A stretch of 64,000 bases of DNA from a virus, in IMG/VR virus record IMGVR_UViG_3300008117_000113, positions 1 to 64,000 of that record; one strand, written 5' to 3'. Shown piece after piece: positions 16,688-25,547 of this stretch. The notes under the pieces are model-generated. The model was not told where the DNA came from, searched no databases, and saw only the letters and a program-made list of their open reading frames with translations. Within the stretch, counting starts at the first letter, position 1. Every line of letters starts with the position of its first letter. A program made the translations under genes and the position numbers.

Positions 16688-19090
16688 TTAATTTGAATAT
16701 CCACGGGATATTTGCATTGGATATAGTATGTTACCTGGACTTTGCCAAGTATTTCTTTGATTACCCATCAAGAAACTGTTTTGCTCTTGATATACTCCAG
16801 CAAATCCGTTTCCATAAATTGTACCGTTATCACACAACCAATAGTTATTGGTTCCGTAATAGTTAGTAGTTGAATCTGCGTCGTGAATTATTGCGTCAAT
16901 TACCTTTGTACCAGCTGGGATTGCCATTCTAAACCAATAGTAATTGGTACCGTCTTGTTGTGTCGAATTACTACCGTACTCGTTGCCATGTCTACTATAG
17001 TTACTGTAACCATTACACCATAGTTCACCTCTATCAGATATTGCAAAAGCTGTGATTCGATTGCTGTGCGAAGCTCGCAAAAATACCTTTTTCAAATTGG
17101 TAGCATTAGGAACTAGTACTGGGCTTGTTTGTGGGCTTGTTTGATTGCCAATACCTGAGAAATAATAAGCTGCGTTATAACCTGCAAAATATGTATTACC
17201 GTTAGTAGTGCGCATATAAATCATATTGTAACTATCACTTGATCCCGGAGAATCTGCCCAAAAGTTAACTGTAGTGCCAGCAGTTGGGGCCGTAACACTT
17301 CTTGCCAATGTAGTATTATTGGTTGTACTGGCATTTAATGCAGTCCCGTGTGCGTTATAGCCGGCATGCCACATATATCCATTACCATCTAATACGTGGA
17401 ACGACAGTGTACTTTGTCCGCTAGCAGCAAACTTCAATACGCCGCCAGCTGTCACTGGATTGAATGCTAAAATCTTTGTTGGTTTATAACGATCAGTAGA
17501 GTCGCCAATACCTAATTGACCGTACCCATTGTAACCCCATGAATAAAAGTTGTTGCTTTTTGTTCTAACGTAGCTAGAACCGTATTGCATACCAGTTGCT
17601 AGTATGTCAATAATTTCTTCACCACCAAAATATTCTCTTGGTATTCTACGTGGGCTGTAACCGTTGGTGGTTGTACCACGTCCCAATTGTCCGTAACCGT
17701 TATAACCCCAAGTCCATACATCACCTTCACTATCCAAAGCCATACAATGATGTGTTGAATTTTCCTTGCCTTTTGACATGGAGACTTTGATAATTTTTCG
17801 ATCGTTCAAGTTCATAACACGTTGTGGTCTTGTACTACCCGATGTAAATCCGTTACCTCTGTTACCTTGGCCGTTGTAACCAATGCCCCATAATTCTCCG
17901 TTGTCAAACAAGAAAAATGTAGAGTCATGATTTTGTTCAATTTGAATACACTTTGGCGGTTCTCCTGAACGGTTGTACAGTCTATTATATCCGTTTGCTG
18001 GATTAAAGTCTGCTTCCATACGTGGTCCTGTACCGCCGTCGCTGTTGACTGCGTCCAGTGACTTGTACCAGTCATACCACTGAAAGTTCACTTCTGTGAA
18101 GTAGCTGATGAAGCCGCCTTGACTTGTATAATATCCGTTGTTGTTACTGGTTCCCATGCCTAAGCCGTATACTCTTCCTGTTGAAGAAATATAAAATGTT
18201 TTTCTATATGCAGTTGCGGACAAGTCATCATTATGCAAATAAGGCCAGTTAATTGGTCCTTGATTTGGTAACCACATGGCGTTGTCTGATCTACGTTTAA
18301 CTTGATTACCAGCTAGTAATCTCCATACGTGATTGTTACGTTGTGTACTTTGTTGTCCAGTCCAATCAATAAATGCTGCTCGATTGTTTTGTACTGTATC
18401 AGGAATTTCTCCACTGCTGTCAGCATCTGCAATGTACATTGATCCGTCCCATACAACTACATCGTTTCTGTAATATTGTGTGGAGTTAGACCATACACCA
18501 GCAAATTTCATGCCGCTGCTGATTTCTTCCCAATATTGCCAACCTTGCCAAATAGGAGAGATTGTAATGGTAGCAGTATCAGCTATGCCTGCTGTGCCAT
18601 CTTGTTTATAGTATAGTGTGTTTGGAGCATCAATTGGCACTGTAATTTCAACGTATGCACCGTTTTGTCCAGGTGTTCCACTAGTTGTTACTCCAGTGGT
18701 ATAAGTTGTGCCGTCAAGACTAGTTGCAAATCTAAAGTTAACACTGGCCATTGTTGTTGCACTAACATAAAATCGATATTTATGACCTTTTTGTAGTGCA
18801 ATGCTAGGATTTAATCTGCCATTTAAAAAGAACTTACCACCCGACTTTATCACATGATAAATTACTGTTGGCTGTTGCGGATCAAAAATTGCTCCGTAAG
18901 CACTTTGTCTAAGTCTTTTTGCTGGTGCTAGACGATTAAGTCCTTCACCTGAAATTGACGCTGCATGTGTTTGCTTGCAAATCCATACAGACCCGTTACT
19001 ATAAACAACGTCGTCCCTTTCATATGCTGTGCCAGAAGCCCAAGCTCCGCGCCACAACAGTTTAATTTTTCCAAGATCTAATATTGCCAT
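16688..19090 (-). CDS. RCC1-repeat beta-propeller fibre protein 2 (800 aa)
   Basis: Paralogue of the neighbouring RCC1 fibres. Domain order: an N-terminal W/Y/DVV module (~10-55), a ligand-less cupredoxin-like domain (~90-178, ending DAPNTLYYKQDG where copper proteins have Cys-His-Met), a second W/Y/DVV module (~185-230, WSNSTQYYRNDVVVWDGSMY), then RCC1-type repeats. Eight blade signatures can be counted, including ELWGIGYNGQGNRG, DVWTWGYNGYGQLG, NFYSWGYNGYGQLG and ELWCNGYSNYSRHG. It ends with a short tail (ILYPMQISRGYSN). The position suggests a structural fibre or adhesin; the N-terminal modules probably link it to the virion or bind glycan. Confidence 0.82.
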   Translation of the reverse strand: MAILDLGKIKLLWRGAWASGTAYERDDVVYSNGSVWICKQTHAASISGEGLNRLAPAKRLRQSAYGAIFDPQQPTVIYHVIKSGGKFFLNGRLNPSIALQKGHKYRFYVSATTMASVNFRFATSLDGTTYTTGVTTSGTPGQNGAYVEITVPIDAPNTLYYKQDGTAGIADTATITISPIWQGWQYWEEISSGMKFAGVWSNSTQYYRNDVVVWDGSMYIADADSSGEIPDTVQNNRAAFIDWTGQQSTQRNNHVWRLLAGNQVKRRSDNAMWLPNQGPINWPYLHNDDLSATAYRKTFYISSTGRVYGLGMGTSNNNGYYTSQGGFISYFTEVNFQWYDWYKSLDAVNSDGGTGPRMEADFNPANGYNRLYNRSGEPPKCIQIEQNHDSTFFLFDNGELWGIGYNGQGNRGNGFTSGSTRPQRVMNLNDRKIIKVSMSKGKENSTHHCMALDSEGDVWTWGYNGYGQLGRGTTTNGYSPRRIPREYFGGEEIIDILATGMQYGSSYVRTKSNNFYSWGYNGYGQLGIGDSTDRYKPTKILAFNPVTAGGVLKFAASGQSTLSFHVLDGNGYMWHAGYNAHGTALNASTTNNTTLARSVTAPTAGTTVNFWADSPGSSDSYNMIYMRTTNGNTYFAGYNAAYYFSGIGNQTSPQTSPVLVPNATNLKKVFLRASHSNRITAFAISDRGELWCNGYSNYSRHGNEYGSNSTQQDGTNYYWFRMAIPAGTKVIDAIIHDADSTTNYYGTNNYWLCDNGTIYGNGFAGVYQEQNSFLMGNQRNTWQSPGNILYPMQISRGYSN

Positions 19091-19102
19091 TTTATTTTCC
19101 TT

Positions 19103-21208
19103 TTAACTTGTGATGACCGGGTGCATCAAATTGTGGTGGTGACCATACACGTTACCAGTTATGCTTAGTGAACTGTTATAACCAGACTGATAAACACGAC
19201 CACTTCTATCTATCCAAGTGCCTCGAGTGTACGTAGTTGATGATCCATCACTGTAACCCTGTAATTGTACGTCTGCTACTTGACCCATTAATGCAGGTGG
19301 CATCTTAACCATTTGGAACGCTCTTGATCCCATACCTTCTCTACCATTTCCGTCAAGTGTTGAATAGTGATATGTGCCTGACCAACCTAAACTTAGTACA
19401 CCATGACTATTTTTTCCAGCTGCAAAACTTAGACCATTTTCAGTTACTACAATAACGTTTGTGTTAACGCCAGTATTTTGACTACCCATTGCTGTTAATT
19501 TTATAACGCCTGTTAATGCCGAATCAACGCCGCCAATATTTTTAAAACACTCTTGTGCTGTACTATATTGTGTCACGCTGGTTGACAACGTGCCCATTTG
19601 GCTAGCATTGTTTGCTCCAGCTGCCCATAATTTTTTACTTGCAATGTCTGTAACATACATTGTAGGATATTGGCCTGAAACTAACCACACATCATTAGCA
19701 GTTCCACTTGATCCTGGTCCAGATGTTACTTGTGTAAACGAGTTCTGTTGGCTCGTGTTGTTCAACATAAATGCACCGCTTGCATTATAACCCGCTACGT
19801 AAATATTTCCCTTGCTGGTTAAAATTGCTGTGCTACTAAACGGAGTGCTTGAGTATGTGTCACAAGTCACAAGTTTTCTAATTGTGCCTACTCCAGCTTC
19901 TGTCCAAACCTGTGTGGTAACTTCAGCTGGAATACTTCGATTAGTGGTATTACCTAAACCCAATGATCCGTAGCCGTTATATCCCCAAGCAAAAAATGTA
20001 TTTTGATCCGTTAGTGCAAAACAATATCCATACTCACCGCCAGCAGCCCAAATAGCTGTAACTTTTTGCGGGCTTACTAGACCAAAGAACGCTCTACTAA
20101 TTAGTGTAGGAATATTACGGTTGGTTGTCGAGTTATCACCTAACTGTCCATAACCATTATAGCCCCAAGTCCATACTTGGCCGTCTTCATCCAATGCCAT
20201 GCAATGATGTGTCGTTGCGCCTCGTTCGCCGCCAGAGCAGCTAATTCTCTTAATACGAACGTTTCTAAACAAGTGTGTAGATGTGTTTAATGCTACTGCT
20301 GTTTCAGTGTATGTGCCACCAACTCGGGCAACGTTTCTATTACTGTTGCTTCGATCACCTGATTCACCAGAAGTGCCTTGGCCTCCATGATAAACTTCAC
20401 CATTGTTGAACAATATGCACCACCAATCCCATCCTGTTTCAACTTGAACTATGCGAGGGATTTTATTATCTGGTGTAGAGTGTACACCAGCGCCGCCATT
20501 ACTTGTAGAACGGAACCAGTCATTAAAGTAAAAACTAAATGTTTCAGAATGTGGGCCAACATTCAAATTGTTTGGTTGGCAGCTGTTAGTATTCAGTCCC
20601 CATGTACGCCACTGACCGTTTTGTGTGATAAACCCACTGCGATCATACATCATTCCTTGGCATTTGTTATTACCTTTTGCGTAAGGAGTTTCTGTTTCAC
20701 CTATACGACCATAGTTGGCAAATGCAATGCCCTTGTCTGTACTTTGGCCTTGTACACCCCAAGATTCAGTGATGTTGTTGTTAACTAAGCTAACAGTACC
20801 GTCATTGTAAGAGTTTAAACTTACTGCAACCCAATATGTAGCAGCAATTGGTAAGAATGTAGATGTACTATTACTAGTGTGCGCCAAAATACATCTGTAA
20901 ACGTGAGTTGCGGTTCTAGTAAACGTACCAGCGTTTGTTGTACCAGTAGTAAATGAAGTTGTGTATTTTACAATATCACCAACTGCGTATGCTGTAGCGG
21001 CGTTGTTGTGAGTGCCTCTCCAGTTGAATGCTGCTTGCCATTCTGTAAATTTGGTCACATCTGTTGGCAGTGTTCCCGCAGTTGTAGTTGCTGTACACAG
21101 GTACCATTTACCGTTGTACAACACCACATCGTCTGCATAGTATACAGCACTTATGCTGTATACACCTTGTTTAACGAATCTTGTTGTTCCTAAAGCTGTT
21201 GTTGTCAT
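19103..21208 (-). CDS. RCC1-repeat beta-propeller fibre protein 3 (701 aa)
   Basis: Third paralogue of the RCC1 set. Two N-terminal W/Y/DVV-type modules are present (YSISAVYYADDVVLYNGKWY, then a copy around ATAYAVGDIVKYTT), followed by RCC1-type repeats to the end. Visible blades include QWRTWGLNTNSCQP, EVYHGGQGTSGESG, QVWTWGYNGYGQLG, TFFAWGYNGYGSLG, NIYVAGYNASGAFM, KLWAAGANNASQMG, LSFAAGKNSHGVLS and RVYQSGYNSSLSI. The GYNGYGQLG block is almost identical in the second paralogue, which suggests recent duplication or exchange between copies, whereas the outer blades differ strongly. Confidence 0.82.
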   Translation of the reverse strand: MTTTALGTTRFVKQGVYSISAVYYADDVVLYNGKWYLCTATTTAGTLPTDVTKFTEWQAAFNWRGTHNNAATAYAVGDIVKYTTSFTTGTTNAGTFTRTATHVYRCILAHTSNSTSTFLPIAATYWVAVSLNSYNDGTVSLVNNNITESWGVQGQSTDKGIAFANYGRIGETETPYAKGNNKCQGMMYDRSGFITQNGQWRTWGLNTNSCQPNNLNVGPHSETFSFYFNDWFRSTSNGGAGVHSTPDNKIPRIVQVETGWDWWCILFNNGEVYHGGQGTSGESGDRSNSNRNVARVGGTYTETAVALNTSTHLFRNVRIKRISCSGGERGATTHHCMALDEDGQVWTWGYNGYGQLGDNSTTNRNIPTLISRAFFGLVSPQKVTAIWAAGGEYGYCFALTDQNTFFAWGYNGYGSLGLGNTTNRSIPAEVTTQVWTEAGVGTIRKLVTCDTYSSTPFSSTAILTSKGNIYVAGYNASGAFMLNNTSQQNSFTQVTSGPGSSGTANDVWLVSGQYPTMYVTDIASKKLWAAGANNASQMGTLSTSVTQYSTAQECFKNIGGVDSALTGVIKLTAMGSQNTGVNTNVIVVTENGLSFAAGKNSHGVLSLGWSGTYHYSTLDGNGREGMGSRAFQMVKMPPALMGQVADVQLQGYSDGSSTTYTRGTWIDRSGRVYQSGYNSSLSITGNVYGHHHNLMHPVITS

Positions 21209-21224
21209 ATCGAGTCCTTAATTC

Positions 21225-24200
21225 TTACATTGTAATTATCAAATGCCCTGAAGCATTGATAGAAAAACTGGATCTTACTTGACCAATATACGCTTGATCT
21301 CTAATAGTGTTAGAATCAATAGTGTGTGTCACAGTATTTGCTGAGTCTGCGTGTTCTTCATCATAAGAAATTCTACCAGTTCTTACTGTAAAATTCAGAT
21401 TTTGAATTGTTGGAGCGTATGTATAATCAGTGTAAGTCTTGTTTGTTAAGTGTGTACCAAGTGTTGGTGCAATACTTGTTCTTGGAATTCTGTTAAACAA
21501 TATTCCAGCTGTTGGATCAATAGTTGTTAGGATTAGATCTAACGCACCAGTGGCAGTAATTACATTACTGTCTAAAGTCATACCACCAACAGTAATTGAG
21601 TTAGCAACCAAGTTTGATCCGCCAGCTCCAATAATATTTTCAACGAATGTTTTAACAGCTCGTTGAGTTGGAACAATTGCATCACTTGCTGCGGTCATTA
21701 GTGTGTCTGCACTAAATTCTCTAATGCTTACGCCGCTGCCGCCTAAGGCCACCGAACCCAATTGCAATTCGTTCAAACCACTCAAGTTGAACGCATCAGC
21801 GTTCAATGTAGCAATACCAGTTGCTTGTTCTACTCGGAACAGCTCACCAACTCTAAAGTTGCCATCTTGGTCAGTACTGGTATAGAACACACGCCCACCG
21901 CCATATTCAACAACTTCGTTTGCTTGATTTGGTAATTGACTTGGGGTATCTGGATAGTTGGTTGTTGTAAGTCCGCCAGTACCGATGTTCAAGAAGTCAT
22001 GTCCAGTTAAACGAACGTTTGAATAACGTTCTGTAAATGTAACAACTGCCCCTTGAGCTGGCGCTGTACTAATAAACGGACTAATACGAATTGTACCAGA
22101 AATATTAGGTGTTGTGCCGCTTTGGTCTTGGAATGCCACAATTCTAAATGTAGTAGTTTGACCGGCAATTGTAAGGTTACTACCTGCTTTAGGTGCTGCT
22201 ACTAATCCATTTACTTTTAAGAATCCGCCAGTTTGTAAAATGTCTGCATAACCATCACCAGTTATTGTTGCGCTGGCAGTAGTGTATGAAGTTCCTCTGT
22301 TAGTATATGTAAATCTTGTAATTGCACCGTTTTTAACTACAACAGTTGCAACTGCTAGTACACTAGCATTTGGATCTGTAATAACAATTGCTGGTAAGTT
22401 ACTTGCATTATAACCTGAACCGCCGTCTAAAATGTGGATAGCTGTGATACTTCCAGCTTCAACAACTGCACGTAATTTAGCTTCAACTGCTGGAGCAGTT
22501 CCGCCTGATAAACGTACACGTGGTTCAATTCTGTAGCGTGTTGTTTCATTTAACACTGTTTCAATTGCAGTACCAGAGATCAAGTGATCCCAACCAGATG
22601 ATCCAGTTTCAGTAGTAACAGTTGCAACTTTGGTACCGCCGTTGAATGCGCTAATAATACCGGTTTGTCCAACACCAGTGCCGTCAATAAGAGTAATTCT
22701 CATGCCGTTATATGCGTTAGTTGCAGTTTGGTCTGTTAAACCTAGTGTAATACTTGTAGTTGTACCAGTTTGTGCATTGTTTAATGCAAACTTATGGTCT
22801 AAACCTTGATTGCTTATATCAATTCTTGAAACTGCTCCACTAGCATACTGCGCTGTAATATTTGCTCCAGCGCCGTTGCCAGCAATAACAACTGATGAAC
22901 TTGTATACGCTTCACCGCCGTTTAGTATTTCAAGTTGAATAACTTGACTGCCGCCAGCTAGTACTGCGCCTACTAGTGCTTCATTGTTTTGATTGTTGAC
23001 AGTTCCTGTTGCTGGAGTTTCTGTTGGATCTCCGTCTTCAGAAACAGCACCGTATGTACCGTATGAGTTATTACCGTTAACACCGCGAATTGTTCCGCCG
23101 TTTGTTGTCAAATAACCCATGTAGCAGAAATATGTAAACACTGAAACAAGTTCTGCTTTGGCCTTACCATTTAACCATACGCCAATACCAAGATCAATAA
23201 TCTGCGTAAAGTCGTTTGCTACCATGGATTTGTTACCGCCGTTGTGTAACGTTCCATCAATTTTTAATCCGCATACTCCTGTACCAAATGTTGAACAGTT
23301 TTGGATATATGGAGACTTAGAAGTAATCCAAACATTAGTATCGCTTGGGCCTGTTCCAGGATCTAAACTAACAAATGAACTTTGTGTGCGTTGTGTTCCG
23401 CTTGCACCAGCCGCTGCTAATGTGTTAACCAAGCCACTCATTGTAATGTTGCGTAAGTTAGAGCCGTTTCTCATGTAGAACATGTTTTTGGCTGCATCAC
23501 CACTTTGTGGTGTAACAATTACTGTACGTAATTCATCACCAACTAATGAAACGTTAGCTGGAACTACAATTGGAAGTGCTTCGGCATAAGTGCCAGTTTT
23601 AACACTAATAGTTGCTGTACCTGTTACGTTAGCACAAGCATATGCAATAGTTGCCCAAGGACGATCAATTGTTGTACCAAATCCAGCGGCATCAGTACCG
23701 CCTGGTGCTACATAATAAACCTTTGTTCTTGCACCAAATGTGGCCCATACTGGATCTGTTCCGTCTGAACGTAATACTTGTCCCGCTGTTCCAACTGGAA
23801 GATTGTAATTTGCACTTGCGCCGCGAGCAATTAAATCGCCACGGTTTAGTGTTACGGCGGCGCTGTCGCCTTCTGATAACAAGCCGTAGTTTGTTCCGCC
23901 AATGTCCAAGTCTGGACGTAATGCACCAGTGTTGCCTGAAGTGTGTGATACTTTAACACGATAGCTGCTGCTGCCGTAATTAACAACATCACCAATTCTA
24001 TATGATTGAGCCGTTGCCCAGTTACCAATAAAGTTTAGACCTTGTACAATTAGTCTCCAAAAGCCAGTATTGGTTGCCACTGTGTTGCTGTTATCAACAA
24101 TTGCTTCGTAAGTATTTCCACCAAACTGTATTACATCACCAACTTTATAACTAGTTACTGAGTTCCAAGTGCCTTGGTTTCTGTACCCAGTTGTCAATAA

Positions 24201-24815
24201 TTCCCAGTATGCTGTTGCTGTAGAAGGAGTTTGGCCACTGTGATTCTGTTGTGACACATAAGCGTAACCACCATATGTTACAATATCACCAGTTTGATAT
24301 GTAGTAGAATTACTCCATGCGTCTTCAAACTCAAGACCTGGTACAAATAAACTAAACTTGGTGGCATCAAACGATGCTGAACTTGTGTGGCTAGTGGTAC
24401 ATAAGTAAACGTTTGCGCCATATTTGACCAAGTCGTTTAACTTGTAAAGTACGCTACTGCCGCTCCAAACACCTTTATAATCAAAACCTTGTACTATTAC
24501 TGAAAACTTAGCTGGTTCAAATGTTGATATACTAGTATGCGCTGTTGTAACAATATACGCAATACCACCGTATACAACAATGTCGTTGTTTTCATAAATT
24601 GTTGCTGGAGCCCATGCTGCTCTGTAAAGAATACCTTCTTGCATTCTTTCCCAATTTGCGGCGTCAGTGCTGAAAGCGCCGCTGGATTGATGCCCAGTAA
24701 CGCAAACATACGAACTACCGCCTACACGTACAACGTCGTCTTTGACATAGTCGTAACCAATTGTCCAGACACCGCGCCATACAAATCTTAATCTACCAAT
24801 TTTAAATTCAGCCAT
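21225..24815 (-). CDS. Tail-fibre protein with six N-terminal binding modules and a beta-helix (1196 aa)
   Basis: The N-terminal ~315 residues consist of six ~50-residue modules, each with W-x5-Y-x3-D-x-V-x-Y/F-G-x-x-Y (e.g. WSNSTTYQTGDIVTYGGYAY), similar to CBM5/12-type domains. From residue ~365 a right-handed beta-helix of the pectin-lyase-like type begins with KVYYVAPGGTDAAGFGTTID and RPWATIAYA, then VPANVSLVGDELRTVIVTP; these motifs are common in phage fibres that bind or cut polysaccharide. The C-terminal part includes QDGNFRVGELFRVEQATG, a block seen in T4-like marine fibre proteins as far as I know. No catalytic residues can be assigned. A GATAAATA late box lies upstream and GAGGA is the ribosome-binding site. 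Confidence 0.8.
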   Translation of the reverse strand: MAEFKIGRLRFVWRGVWTIGYDYVKDDVVRVGGSSYVCVTGHQSSGAFSTDAANWERMQEGILYRAAWAPATIYENNDIVVYGGIAYIVTTAHTSISTFEPAKFSVIVQGFDYKGVWSGSSVLYKLNDLVKYGANVYLCTTSHTSSASFDATKFSLFVPGLEFEDAWSNSTTYQTGDIVTYGGYAYVSQQNHSGQTPSTATAYWELLTTGYRNQGTWNSVTSYKVGDVIQFGGNTYEAIVDNSNTVATNTGFWRLIVQGLNFIGNWATAQSYRIGDVVNYGSSSYRVKVSHTSGNTGALRPDLDIGGTNYGLLSEGDSAAVTLNRGDLIARGASANYNLPVGTAGQVLRSDGTDPVWATFGARTKVYYVAPGGTDAAGFGTTIDRPWATIAYACANVTGTATISVKTGTYAEALPIVVPANVSLVGDELRTVIVTPQSGDAAKNMFYMRNGSNLRNITMSGLVNTLAAAGASGTQRTQSSFVSLDPGTGPSDTNVWITSKSPYIQNCSTFGTGVCGLKIDGTLHNGGNKSMVANDFTQIIDLGIGVWLNGKAKAELVSVFTYFCYMGYLTTNGGTIRGVNGNNSYGTYGAVSEDGDPTETPATGTVNNQNNEALVGAVLAGGSQVIQLEILNGGEAYTSSSVVIAGNGAGANITAQYASGAVSRIDISNQGLDHKFALNNAQTGTTTSITLGLTDQTATNAYNGMRITLIDGTGVGQTGIISAFNGGTKVATVTTETGSSGWDHLISGTAIETVLNETTRYRIEPRVRLSGGTAPAVEAKLRAVVEAGSITAIHILDGGSGYNASNLPAIVITDPNASVLAVATVVVKNGAITRFTYTNRGTSYTTASATITGDGYADILQTGGFLKVNGLVAAPKAGSNLTIAGQTTTFRIVAFQDQSGTTPNISGTIRISPFISTAPAQGAVVTFTERYSNVRLTGHDFLNIGTGGLTTTNYPDTPSQLPNQANEVVEYGGGRVFYTSTDQDGNFRVGELFRVEQATGIATLNADAFNLSGLNELQLGSVALGGSGVSIREFSADTLMTAASDAIVPTQRAVKTFVENIIGAGGSNLVANSITVGGMTLDSNVITATGALDLILTTIDPTAGILFNRIPRTSIAPTLGTHLTNKTYTDYTYAPTIQNLNFTVRTGRISYDEEHADSANTVTHTIDSNTIRDQAYIGQVRSSFSINASGHLIITM

Positions 24816-24839
24816 TTTTGAATTTCCTCTACTATTTTT

Positions 24840-24847
24840 TATTTATC
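24840..24847 (-). promoter_or_regulatory. Late-promoter box GATAAATA
   Basis: On the minus strand GATAAATA is followed by a predicted start site near 24834, giving a leader of about 19 bases with GAGGA before the ATG of the 1196-residue fibre. It would drive this gene and the RCC1 genes behind it. Confidence 0.55.
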
Positions 24848-24848
24848 T

Positions 24849-25199
24849 TTATACATCAGCTGGGTATATGCGATCCTCGCCTACCAGCACTGCTAAATTA
24901 CCATCTTCGTCAATGTAATAACTTAAAAGTCTATCATCCCAGCGATACTGTTCGTATTTGAGATTTGCATACACTAATTCGTGATTAACTGCACGTCCAT
25001 TTAAAAAATCCAAACCCACTGCAAACTTTTCGTAACTTTCGTTCGAGTCACCTGGGTTATTAATTACAACTGCTTCTCCATTTAATTGATCGATGCGATC
25101 AATATAAACATCGCCAGCATCACTTCTACGTAGTCCGTAAAAGTATCTTGGTTTACCTTGTAGTAGGTCTGCTGCACTATTACCTAAAAAATATGTCAT
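24849..25199 (-). CDS. Small virion-cluster protein, unknown function (116 aa)
   Basis: A 116-residue soluble protein, acidic and rich in aromatic residues (GKPRYFYGLRRSDAGDVYID at the start, ending GEDRIYPADV). I recognise the type from T4-like marine phage virion gene clusters but cannot name a function. It lies between a 109-residue putative decoration-like protein and the 1196-residue fibre gene. Its stop codon lies two bases past the late box of the next gene, so late transcription probably enters that gene both by read-through and by its own promoter. Confidence 0.6.
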   Translation of the reverse strand: MTYFLGNSAADLLQGKPRYFYGLRRSDAGDVYIDRIDQLNGEAVVINNPGDSNESYEKFAVGLDFLNGRAVNHELVYANLKYEQYRWDDRLLSYYIDEDGNLAVLVGEDRIYPADV

Positions 25200-25210
25200 A
25201 ATCTAGTACC

Positions 25211-25540
25211 TTAATAAATTTCAACGAAACTTACAATAGCATCAATACTATTGGGCTGAGTTGCACGAACTAGCAACTGATTTTCTGTGGCCATAATAAG
25301 TTTTTCGCCTTGGTTTACAACTCTTAAACTACTACCTGGAGGGATAATAACGCCCTTCACATAATAGCCTTGTGTGCTTGTGTCATCTTCAACTAGTACA
25401 TCTACAATGGTATTACTTCCAGTGATATTAGTTAAACTTAAACCAATAACTGTGCATCTTGTTAAGTTGGTTGTTTGTACTAGCGTTGCTAAATTAGTCC
25501 CAACACCTTTTACTACTACGTTTTTAAATGTCGTTGCCAT
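25211..25540 (-). CDS. Small beta-rich virion protein (109 aa)
   Basis: A 109-residue, mostly beta protein. Its layout (short N-terminal strand, a NITGSNTIVDVLVEDD stretch, then VIIPPGSSLRVVNQGEKLIM, then a final strand) closely parallels the 107-residue protein encoded further upstream (TIPAGETFTFDAEKIVLEAG at the same place). The two are probably paralogues. In T4-like marine phages such proteins sit among fibre genes; an outer decoration or fibre-collar role is an inference only. Confidence 0.6.
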   Translation of the reverse strand: MATTFKNVVVKGVGTNLATLVQTTNLTRCTVIGLSLTNITGSNTIVDVLVEDDTSTQGYYVKGVIIPPGSSLRVVNQGEKLIMATENQLLVRATQPNSIDAIVSFVEIY

Positions 25541-25547
25541 GTTCTTA

